From the NCBI GenBank assembly GCA_020344755.1, contig CP070829.1, positions 909,054 to 960,116 on the forward strand: DNA of 51,063 nucleotides. The letters are read 5' to 3'. The translations under genes and the position numbers were made by a program. Every line of letters begins with the position of its first letter. The first letter of the stretch is position 1. This DNA comes from Gemmatimonadales bacterium. GTDB taxonomy: Bacteria > Gemmatimonadota > Gemmatimonadetes > Longimicrobiales > Gaopeijiaceae. Below the pieces are notes generated by a model. The model saw only the letters and a program-made list of their open reading frames with translations, was not told where the DNA came from and made no database searches. This document shows positions 26,822 through 34,512 of this stretch, in pieces.

Positions 26822-28375
26822 ATGCTGATCCTCCTCCTGACCTTCATCATCGCACTCGTGGCCTCGATCGCCGCCACCTTCTGGGCAAGGGGCGTGGGAC
26901 ACCGGGTCGGTATGGTGGATCGCCCGGACGGGTTCCGGCGACTCCACGCCGACTCGGTCCCCCGCGTGGGTGGGGTGGCCGTATTTCTGGGCGCGGCCCT
27001 GGCGCTGGCCGCCCCTCCGCTCTTCGGCATCCGGAGCCCGGAGGCGATGCCCCCGTCCCTCCTGCCGCTCGGTGTGGCCGCCGTGGCCATCTTCCTCCTC
27101 GGACTCGTCGACGACATCCGAGACCTCAAGGCCACCACCAAGTTCCTGGTCGAGCTCGCGGTCGCGGTGGGCCTCTACGCACTGGGCCTGAGGCTCGGAA
27201 GTGTATCGGTGGGCGAGACCCTCGTCTTCGCGCTCCCGGCCTGGCTCGACCTCATCCTGACGGTCTTCTGGTTCGTGGGAATTGCCAACGCCTTCAACCT
27301 GATCGACGGGCACGACGGGGTGGCGGGAGGAGTCGCGCTCCTCGCCCTTGCCACCATCGGCTACGCGGCGGTGCTGAACGGAAACCCCGCAGTGGCCGTC
27401 CCCGCGCTGGCCCTTTCGGGAGCGGTGCTCGGTTTCCTCCTCTTCAACCTGCCTCCGGCGTCGGTCTTCCTGGGGGACTCGGGGAGCCTGTTCCTGGGTT
27501 TCTCTTTCGCCGGACTGGGACTGATCGCCGTGCGGGGGGGAAGCATGGACTCCGTGCCGGTCCTCGTCCCGACCCTCGCGCTGGGTCTGCCGGTGTTGGA
27601 CACCTCGCTGGCCATCTTCCGGCGCTTCCTGAGGGGGGATCCGGTCTTTCATCCCGACCGGGGCCACATCCACCACCGGCTTCACGACATGGGGTTCTCC
27701 CGGCACACGATCACGCTCTTCATGTGGGGGCTGGCCGGCATTTTCTCCCTGGTCGCAGTCATGCTTCTGACCCAGGACCCGCTGATCATCGCGGTGGGAC
27801 TCACGTTGGCGGCCACGGTCTCGCTGATCGCCGTCCGGTGGCTCGAGACCCCCGAGATCATGGAGCTGGGTCGAGCGGTCCAGAGGGCCTTCGTGCAGCG
27901 GCACACCATCGCGCAGAACGTGCGGCTCCGAAATGCAGTCCGGCTGTTGGAGGAAGCCACGTCGGCCAAAGGACTTCACGAGGCGCTCGACCACGCGTTC
28001 AGGGACAGCCACAGCGACCACATCGAGCTATGGATCCCCAGTGACTGGGAGGGAGTGCTGGCGCACCATGCCCCCTTCCGGAAGGAGTCGTTCGGGGTGT
28101 CGTGGATGGCCGGCAGGGAAGATGCGTCCGAGCTCTGGGAGATCTCGGTCAAGCTGGAACTGTCGACCCCACAAGTGGGCCGCCTTTCGCTTCGCTATGT
28201 CGACCCCGGCGCCGATGCGCTGGCGCACGTGGACTCCATCGTGCGGAAGCTCCGACCCGCACTCTGTCTTGCCCTCGACCGCATTCTCGCCGCGGGTCCC
28301 GAAGGCTCGAAGCGGGACACGGCCGGTAAAGCCTCCCCACCGGGTGTCGATCGAGGCTCCGCAAAGGCCCCCTGA
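26822..28375 (+). CDS. WecA/TagO-type undecaprenyl-phosphate sugar-1-phosphate transferase with long C-terminal extension
   Basis: A 517-residue polyprenyl-phosphate N-acetylhexosamine-1-phosphate transferase. The first ~340 residues hold about ten helices with the family motifs VDRPDGFRRLH, GLVDDIRDL (metal-binding DD), NLIDGHDGVAGG, LGDSGSLFLG and HPDRGHIHHRLHD, in that order. This initiates a surface polysaccharide or teichoic-acid-like chain on undecaprenyl phosphate. The remaining ~175 residues are an unusual soluble extension (IAQNVRLRNAVRLLEEAT onward, then a beta-rich part with WEISVKLE and VGRLSLRY) that looks GAF-like; a plain WecA is about 350 residues. ATG 26822 is chosen because the first helix starts there. 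It ends exactly at the right repeat and its stop shares a base with it. Confidence 0.88.
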   Translation: MLILLLTFIIALVASIAATFWARGVGHRVGMVDRPDGFRRLHADSVPRVGGVAVFLGAALALAAPPLFGIRSPEAMPPSLLPLGVAAVAIFLLGLVDDIRDLKATTKFLVELAVAVGLYALGLRLGSVSVGETLVFALPAWLDLILTVFWFVGIANAFNLIDGHDGVAGGVALLALATIGYAAVLNGNPAVAVPALALSGAVLGFLLFNLPPASVFLGDSGSLFLGFSFAGLGLIAVRGGSMDSVPVLVPTLALGLPVLDTSLAIFRRFLRGDPVFHPDRGHIHHRLHDMGFSRHTITLFMWGLAGIFSLVAVMLLTQDPLIIAVGLTLAATVSLIAVRWLETPEIMELGRAVQRAFVQRHTIAQNVRLRNAVRLLEEATSAKGLHEALDHAFRDSHSDHIELWIPSDWEGVLAHHAPFRKESFGVSWMAGREDASELWEISVKLELSTPQVGRLSLRYVDPGADALAHVDSIVRKLRPALCLALDRILAAGPEGSKRDTAGKASPPGVDRGSAKAP

Positions 28376-28406
28376 CCGTCTCGGCCGCGCGTCAGTCCGG
28401 CGCCTC
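28375..28406. repeat. 32-bp direct repeat, right copy
   Basis: Identical to 26534-26565. It starts at the last base of the WecA-type TGA stop codon and extends into the 3' end of the DUF2723 gene, supplying that gene's terminal codons and stop. Flanking bases on both sides differ from those of the left copy, so the identity is exactly 32 bp. Confidence 0.95.
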
Positions 28407-30635
28407 CGCCGAGGGCGTGCCCAGGCGTCCGCCCTGGGCCACGACTTCGAAGGCCTCCGAGGCTTCCCGGAGGGCCTGGATGCGCTCCTCCTCCACGCCG
28501 TATAGACCCGCCACCTCCGAGAGTTGGAGGGCGAGGGCATAGAAATGCCAGGGCACGTTCAGGGTCGCCCGGTCGAACCAGATGTCCCGGTCCCGGAGAC
28601 CCCGGAAGGTGTAGACCTCCTCCCATAGGCCCAGGGAACGAGGCACGTCGAACCACTCGCCGCCGTACGCCGGCGATCCCCGCACCAGTCCCGGCCGGGG
28701 CTCTTCTTCCAGCGGGCGCACGTCCAGGCGGTGCAGGAGACCCTCTCGGACGGCGAAACCGGTCAGACCCAGCTCGTTCATCAGTCCGGCGGCACTGGTG
28801 AAGTAGATGGGTCGCTCGGTATACGAGTCGAGGATGAACCGGAGGGCCAACCAGTTGCCCCGGTTGAGGGACATACCTTCGGGGAAGGTGACCGTGAGAC
28901 GGGGAAAGGGCACGGACTGGGCTTCTCCGAGGACACCCCCGCGGATCTGGTCCATCTCCTCGTGGGTGAGCCTGCTGATGGAGCGGGTGGGAGCCGCCCG
29001 ATCCGGATAGAAGCTCCCCGGTGCGTCCGCCTCGTAGGCGCGCTGATTCTCGGGCCGGGTCAGCTCCTCGAGCTGCCTGGGATACCAGTCCGTGAACAGG
29101 TACTGGCCGACGATCACCGTGACGTCCTTCCGAATACCTTCAACCTCCTGCAGGTACCACAGGGGGAATGTGTCGTTGTCCCCGTTGGTGAAGAGGATGG
29201 CGTAGGGCTCCGCGGCGACGAGGAAGTCGTAGGCCCAGTCGCGAGCGGCGTAGTCATCGGCCCGAGAGGCCCACCGCCAGTTGAGGACCAGCGGGAAGAG
29301 GGCCACCAGGAATACGGGAGCCGCCATGGCCAATCCCCGGCCGCCCCGACTCAACGAGCCCAGGACCACCCAGACCCAGGTCAGGCCAAGGCCTGCCATC
29401 ACGCCCCACAGGCCGAATCCGGCGATGAAGAAGTAGTCCCGCTCCCGGACCTCGTGTAACGCCCGGTCCATGATCTCCGGAGCCAGGGAGTAGCCGTACT
29501 TGAAGTTCAGGTAGTAGACCAGCCCCACGGTGAGGGTGACGGCCAGGGTGCCGAGATAGACAGTGGCTCCCTTGTCGGTGCGGGCCAGGGCCCAGAAGCC
29601 CAATCCCCCGAGAAGGAGGAAGAGGAGGGTCAGAGGAGTCCGGGCGGTTCCCGGGAGCTCCGAGGGGTCCAGGCCCCGAGCCCACTGCCAGTCGAAGTAC
29701 TGGTACCAGTTCAGCAACTGGTCGCTGAAGGGGGCCATCCGCTCGGTGACCGGCGGTTTCCGGTACTGCTCCCGGGCCAGGTTGTAGCTCAGGGCCTCAC
29801 AGGAGGAGTCGGCGACGCGCCAGAGGTGATTGTCCAGCAGGAGCGAGGAGGTGATTCCCCCGACGTTCTGATCCAGCGGCTCACAGGTGGGATCGCCCTC
29901 GTTGATGACCGGATCCTGGGCCGCTCGGACGGGGAGGAAGAGGTTGAAGGACAAGGCCAGGAGAATCAGGGGCACCGCCCGGCTCCAGAGGCGCCTGTCC
30001 AGGAGGGCGGCGGGCGCCGTCGCCAACACGAAGAGCCCCATCGCGGGGAGGGGGAGGACGGACATGAGGTGATTCGTGCTTCCCAGGACCACGAGATATC
30101 CGGCCACCAGCAGGTACCGGGCGCTCGCCGGATCGTCCCGCCGGTCGCGCCACCGTACGGCCAGCCAGCTGACGGCGGCGATGACGAGTACCGACAGGGT
30201 GTAGACCTTCTCGTTGACCGTGGACTGGTTCCACACCGTGTAGGCCGTGCCACCCAGGAGAACGGCGGCGGCGGCGCCCACGAGGGCAGCGCGCTCGCTC
30301 CCCACCACGGGAGTCACCAGCCGGTGTGCCACCAGGAAGTAGAAGAAGGCCGCACCGGCGCTGGTGGCCGCCGCGAGCAGATTCACACGGACGGCCACCG
30401 GGAGCCCCGTGGGCTCCAGCAAGAAGATCCAGACCCGTCCCAGGACGACGAAGAGCGGATTCCCCGGGGGGTGCGGGATCCCGAGGATGTGGGCCGTGGT
30501 GACGTACTCGCTGGCGTCCCAGAGTGCCGTGGTGGGAGCCAGCGTCAGCGCGTAGAGGCCGAACACCGCCAGGGCCGCCAGTGCAGCCATGCCGTAGGGG
30601 GGTCGTGGGGCGGGGTCAGCGTGCATGGAATCCAC
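28392..30635 (-). CDS. DUF2723 polytopic membrane protein (GT-C glycosyltransferase-like)
   Basis: A 747-residue membrane protein of the DUF2723 family, related to GT-C-fold protein O-mannosyltransferases. The first ~330 residues hold many hydrophobic helices; the conserved N-terminal motif LWDASEYVTTAHILGIPHPPGNPLF carries the acidic residue that forms the catalytic centre of such folds. A large soluble part from about residue 450 includes LFTNGDNDTFPLWYLQEVEG, another family signature. The likely role is glycan transfer to an exported protein from a lipid-linked sugar; donor and acceptor are unknown. The GTG start (30635) is uncertain, with ATG at 30626 as an alternative. The last codons lie in the right 32-bp repeat. 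Confidence 0.87.
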   Translation of the reverse strand: MDSMHADPAPRPPYGMAALAALAVFGLYALTLAPTTALWDASEYVTTAHILGIPHPPGNPLFVVLGRVWIFLLEPTGLPVAVRVNLLAAATSAGAAFFYFLVAHRLVTPVVGSERAALVGAAAAVLLGGTAYTVWNQSTVNEKVYTLSVLVIAAVSWLAVRWRDRRDDPASARYLLVAGYLVVLGSTNHLMSVLPLPAMGLFVLATAPAALLDRRLWSRAVPLILLALSFNLFLPVRAAQDPVINEGDPTCEPLDQNVGGITSSLLLDNHLWRVADSSCEALSYNLAREQYRKPPVTERMAPFSDQLLNWYQYFDWQWARGLDPSELPGTARTPLTLLFLLLGGLGFWALARTDKGATVYLGTLAVTLTVGLVYYLNFKYGYSLAPEIMDRALHEVRERDYFFIAGFGLWGVMAGLGLTWVWVVLGSLSRGGRGLAMAAPVFLVALFPLVLNWRWASRADDYAARDWAYDFLVAAEPYAILFTNGDNDTFPLWYLQEVEGIRKDVTVIVGQYLFTDWYPRQLEELTRPENQRAYEADAPGSFYPDRAAPTRSISRLTHEEMDQIRGGVLGEAQSVPFPRLTVTFPEGMSLNRGNWLALRFILDSYTERPIYFTSAAGLMNELGLTGFAVREGLLHRLDVRPLEEEPRPGLVRGSPAYGGEWFDVPRSLGLWEEVYTFRGLRDRDIWFDRATLNVPWHFYALALQLSEVAGLYGVEEERIQALREASEAFEVVAQGGRLGTPSAEAPD

Positions 30636-30659
30636 TGTGAAGAGGTCGCGTCTGGGTGT

Positions 30660-31922
30660 CTACAGGCCACCGGCCGCAGGGATCCCCTCCCGTGAGACCC
30701 GGTGGATCAGCTCGAGCACGCGGTCGACCTCGTCGGGTTGGTTGTAGTAGTGCGTCGAGAGCCGCATCCATCCCAACCGGTACTCTCCGATCACCCGCGT
30801 GCGGACCCGTGCGACCCGTGAAAGGTGCCCCTGGAGTGAAAGGGAGTCCACGCCGGGGAGGCGGAAGGCGACCATCCCGGCGGACTGCTCGAGGGATGGA
30901 GACCGGATCTGCAGCCCTGGAATGGACTCCAGCCCCCCTCTGAGCCGAGCCTGCAGTTCGCGAATCCGGTCCCAGATCCGGTCCGGGCCAACGGTCCGGT
31001 AGAACTCCAGGGCGGCCAGAAGGCCCGCGAGCCTGGATTCATCCATCGTTCCCACGTGGTTGAATCGCTGCGCACCAACCGTGCTCCAGTCCCCGGAAGC
31101 GATCGTAGGCCACAGCCGGTCCCGCCACGGCGGTGCCATCCAGAGCAGGCCCGTCCCCTGGGGTGCCAGCAGCCACTTGTGCGGAGACGAGGCGTAGAAG
31201 TCCGCACCGGTCTCCGCCAGATCCATGGGAAACATCCCGGGGGGATGGGCACCGTCCACCACGAACACGATCCCACGCTGTCGGCAGCGCCTACCCAGCT
31301 CCTGTACAGGTAGGAGGGCACCGTTGGTGAAGAGGACGTGGGATACGCTGACGACCCGGGTGCGGCTTCCGACCTGCCTCCAGACGGCGTCCGCCAGCTC
31401 CGCGCCTCCGGCCGGGGGAGGAGGAAGGTGGGCCACCACCAGGCGGGCCCCGCGGCGGGCCGTCACCAGCTCCCACGGGGAGAGGCCCCCGATGTGCTCG
31501 TGGTCGGTGGTTACCACCTCGTCCCCGGGTCCGAGCTCCAGGCCGTTCGCCACCACGGTCATGGCCTCGGTTGTATTCCGGGAAACGACGTACCCCTCCG
31601 GGTCCCCACCCAGTGCGCTGGACAGGGAGGACTTCAGCTCGTCCCAGGAAACTCGGGGCGGCAGGGTCGCCGCCACCCCGCGGGCGTGCTCCGCCACAGC
31701 TTCCACCACCACCCGAGGCTGGGGCCCGAGAGTCCCGTTGTTGAAGTAGATCCGGTCCGGAGGAATCAGGAACTCCCGGCGAACCGCTTCCCAGAACGCC
31801 TGGTCCCGCCCCCCGGTTCGCCCCCATTCCAGCTCCAGGGCACCCAACCTTCGGGGCCAGGCCAGCATTCCGCCGCCCAGGGCCAGGAAGAAGTCACGCC
31901 TCGACAACCCGAATTCGTTCAT
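30660..31922 (-). CDS. Tat-exported class V aminotransferase-fold PLP enzyme
   Basis: A 420-residue pyridoxal-phosphate enzyme of the class V (isopenicillin N epimerase / cysteine desulfurase-like) fold. The PLP lysine is K249 in SSPHKWLLAPQGTG, with D223 (VVDGAHPPGMF) stacking on the pyridine and YFNNGTLG at the N-terminal part of the active site. The N-terminus is a twin-arginine signal: SRRDFF (residues 7-12) followed by a hydrophobic stretch (LALGGGMLAWP). A folded, cofactor-loaded enzyme exported by Tat fits that. The ATG at 31922 puts the Tat motif at residue 7; further upstream the frame is not credible. Reaction not known; epimerase or lyase activity is plausible. Confidence 0.87.
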   Translation of the reverse strand: MNEFGLSRRDFFLALGGGMLAWPRRLGALELEWGRTGGRDQAFWEAVRREFLIPPDRIYFNNGTLGPQPRVVVEAVAEHARGVAATLPPRVSWDELKSSLSSALGGDPEGYVVSRNTTEAMTVVANGLELGPGDEVVTTDHEHIGGLSPWELVTARRGARLVVAHLPPPPAGGAELADAVWRQVGSRTRVVSVSHVLFTNGALLPVQELGRRCRQRGIVFVVDGAHPPGMFPMDLAETGADFYASSPHKWLLAPQGTGLLWMAPPWRDRLWPTIASGDWSTVGAQRFNHVGTMDESRLAGLLAALEFYRTVGPDRIWDRIRELQARLRGGLESIPGLQIRSPSLEQSAGMVAFRLPGVDSLSLQGHLSRVARVRTRVIGEYRLGWMRLSTHYYNQPDEVDRVLELIHRVSREGIPAAGGL

Positions 31923-32001
31923 GGGGAGGCAATCTACTCCCCCTGGAGGACCACGCATCCCTGGTCTGCCCCAACCTGCGGGTGAAGTGCTACTCTTGGT
32001 C

Positions 32002-33099
32002 ATGAGATCCGGAGTCGTCAGGACAACCCGCTTCGCCCGTGGCTGGGCCCAACCCCGTCCGGGACTCCGGGAGGAGGAGGTGGTCCTGGCGGGTCCCGGG
32101 GAGCCCATGATGGCGACCCGCTACCGGCGCCCGGACGCCGACGACGGATCGGCGTGGATTCTCCTCCACGGCATGACCCGGACCGGTCGGCGCCACTCCT
32201 CCCTGATCCGATTCGCACGTGCCATCGCCTCCACGGGATCCACGGTGCTGGTCCCTGAAGTGCCGGAATGGGTGGCGCTGGACCTCGCTCCCGGTCGCAC
32301 CCGGGACGCCGTGGAGGCCGGCCTCGCCTTCCTGGAAGCGGACGCGGGCGTGCTGCGGCCTCCCGGGCTCATGGGCTTCTCCTTCGGGGGACCCCAGGCG
32401 CTACGGGTGGCGACATCCCCGGACGTCGCGAGACGCATCTCGTGCGTGGCTTCGTTCGGGGGATACGGCGAGATGCTGTCCACCTTGCGCTTCCTCCTCA
32501 CGGGCGTCCACGAGTGGGGGGGGAGCGCACAGCGGGTGCGGCCCGATCCCTACGGCCGCTGGATCGTCGCCGCCAATTATCTCACGGGGGTGCGAGGGTT
32601 TCAGGACGCGGCGCCCCTTGCGTATGCCCTTCGTGAACTGGCGGCCTATGCCGGTGACCACGGGATCCAGTCCTGGGATGCGGAGCTGGACTCGCTGAAG
32701 GACGCGCTCGCCACCGGGATACCGCCGGAGTGGGAGGAGCTCTACCGGTTCTTCGCCCCGCCGGCGTCGGCCGACCCGCCCGCGGCCTCGAACAGCACGG
32801 AGGAGTGGGCCCACCGGCTCGTCTCCGCGGGCATGGAGATGGACCCGGAGATGGACCTTCCGGAGGTGATGGAGATTGGCGTGCCCACCTACCTGGTTCA
32901 CGGGAGGAACGATCATCTCATCCCCGTCTCGGAGGTCCATCGGCTCGCGCGACGCGTGCGCGCACCTCGTCTGGAAGTGACGGTGACCCGGCTCTTCGCC
33001 CACTCCACCGGAGACCCGAAGCCACGCGGCGCGGCGGAGTGGATCCGCGAGACCGGGCGGCTGGGACGGACGCTCTACCGCCTCTTCAGCGAGGTGTGA
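32002..33099 (+). CDS. Alpha/beta-hydrolase fold protein
   Basis: A 365-residue alpha/beta hydrolase without signal peptide. Catalytic triad by pattern: S127 in GFSFGGPQ, D304 in HGRNDHLIP and H334 in FAHSTG. The oxyanion loop LLHGMTRTG (residues 54-62) precedes the core. Substrate is not predictable. The start is ATG 32002, though GTG and internal Met codons downstream are possible. The gene diverges from the Tat PLP enzyme with 79 bases between starts, so the two may share regulation. It ends at a small hairpin in front of the HEAT-repeat gene. Confidence 0.85.
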   Translation: MRSGVVRTTRFARGWAQPRPGLREEEVVLAGPGEPMMATRYRRPDADDGSAWILLHGMTRTGRRHSSLIRFARAIASTGSTVLVPEVPEWVALDLAPGRTRDAVEAGLAFLEADAGVLRPPGLMGFSFGGPQALRVATSPDVARRISCVASFGGYGEMLSTLRFLLTGVHEWGGSAQRVRPDPYGRWIVAANYLTGVRGFQDAAPLAYALRELAAYAGDHGIQSWDAELDSLKDALATGIPPEWEELYRFFAPPASADPPAASNSTEEWAHRLVSAGMEMDPEMDLPEVMEIGVPTYLVHGRNDHLIPVSEVHRLARRVRAPRLEVTVTRLFAHSTGDPKPRGAAEWIRETGRLGRTLYRLFSEV

Positions 33100-33115
33100 C
33101 GGCACCGGAGCCGTC
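33098..33115. terminator. Weak hairpin between convergent genes
   Basis: GACGGC-ACCGGA-GCCGTC forms a 6-bp stem overlapping the TGA of the hydrolase gene, 38 bases before the stop of the convergent HEAT-repeat gene. There is no T-tract, so termination is uncertain. Confidence 0.35.
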
Positions 33116-33153
33116 CGAGGGGTGCGGGCGCAGTCATGGTGGCGCCCCGCGCG

Positions 33154-34335
33154 TCAGGGCGCTCCGCCTCCGTCGTCCGAAAGAACCGCCTGCGCGGTCC
33201 GGCGCACCTCCGCGTCCCGGTCCTCCAGGGCGTCCCGGATGAGCTCCATGGCGTGGGGCGTCCCGATGGCCTTGAGGGCGCGATAGGCCGCGATCCGCAC
33301 GGCCTGGGGCTTGCGTGAGAAGAAACCGGACACCGCCCGCTTCTCCAGTGGAATCACCGCGGACGGATCGCCAAGGGCGCCCAGGGCGCGGATCACCTCC
33401 ACGACAACGTCCGGATCCTCCTCCTCGTCCAGGAGGGTGAGGAGGGGACGCAGAGCCCGCTCCGCGTGAAGAGCACCCACCGTCCGAGCTGCCTGTGCAC
33501 GTACCTCCGGCGACGGGTCCTGCAACCCGCTTGTGGCGAGGATCGCCGCCTGATCGCCGCCCAGCCGCGAGAGGGCCTGAAGCGACTCGCGACGCACCCT
33601 CCCCTCCGAGTGCCCCATCGCAACGGTGAGGTGTTCGACGGTGTCGTCCCCACCCCGCTCGACCACCAGGTGGATCGCGTTTCGAGCCAGACGCCAGTCG
33701 GGCTCCCGGACCATTCTCGCCAGGATGTCGGAGCCCCGGTCCGCGAAGGCCGCCACCACCTCCAGCAGCGACCGCCGGATCCCCCGGTCCGCCCCGGGGT
33801 CCGGCGCCTCCTGGCGAAGCGCCTCCAGGACAGCGAGCTCCACCTCTTCCCCGAGCCGGGGCAGTACCTCCACCAATTCGGCCTGCCGCCCCTCATCGCC
33901 TGCCGCCTCGGAGAGGCGCGACACCAGAAGGGACGCGACTCCCGGAGTCACCAGGTCCTGAGCCACCCTCAGTGTGTCGTGATCCCACTGGGAGAGGTGA
34001 GCCAGGGCTTCGACCGCGCCGGCCATGGCCGGCCCAGCGCGTCGGGCTCGGGCGTCTTCCACCGCCTCAGCCAGCATGCCCCGGCTCGCCTCGGACGGGG
34101 TGGGGAACGACCGCGCGAAGGCCTTGACGGCGTCGATGAGCGGGTCCGGGCGATGGACATCCCCGGGCAGTCGCACCGCCGCCTCGGCCACCCAGGTCAT
34201 GTCGTCGCCTTGCCCGCCGTCTTTGGTGACTCCGTCCAGGCCACGAGGCGGTGAGGCCGAGGCCTCACGGGAGAAGAGCCCGTCGATGGACCGCGCGAGG
34301 CCGCGGAGTGCTTGGGAGCCGGGCTCTGACGACAT
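33154..34335 (-). CDS. HEAT-repeat protein
   Basis: A 393-residue all-helical protein. From about residue 180 to the end there are recurring HEAT/PBS-lyase-type units, each with the R-x4-ALxxLG pattern: RRESLQALSRLGGDQA, RAQAARTVGALHAERA, VVEVIRALGALGDPSA and RIAAYRALKAIGTPHA are visible. The N-terminal half is less regular but helical. HEAT proteins are protein-binding scaffolds. There is no signal peptide, so it is cytoplasmic. The start ATG at 34335 follows from the end of the open frame that reads as protein; a much longer open reading frame continues upstream but lies antisense to the BNR protein and is not real. It diverges from that BNR gene. Confidence 0.85.
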   Translation of the reverse strand: MSSEPGSQALRGLARSIDGLFSREASASPPRGLDGVTKDGGQGDDMTWVAEAAVRLPGDVHRPDPLIDAVKAFARSFPTPSEASRGMLAEAVEDARARRAGPAMAGAVEALAHLSQWDHDTLRVAQDLVTPGVASLLVSRLSEAAGDEGRQAELVEVLPRLGEEVELAVLEALRQEAPDPGADRGIRRSLLEVVAAFADRGSDILARMVREPDWRLARNAIHLVVERGGDDTVEHLTVAMGHSEGRVRRESLQALSRLGGDQAAILATSGLQDPSPEVRAQAARTVGALHAERALRPLLTLLDEEEDPDVVVEVIRALGALGDPSAVIPLEKRAVSGFFSRKPQAVRIAAYRALKAIGTPHAMELIRDALEDRDAEVRRTAQAVLSDDGGGAP

Positions 34336-34512
34336 GGAGAACGGTGCTCGGGTGCGAGGAGGCGGTGGGACCGCTCGCGCTAATCTATGCCGCTCGTGCC
34401 CCAGACTCCAATCCCGATTTCGACTGCCTCGTGTCCCCCGGAAAGCCCTTGCACCCGGATGACGGCGGGCCGAACTTCGCCGCCTACTTCCCCTGCACGT
34501 GAGTGAGATTCC

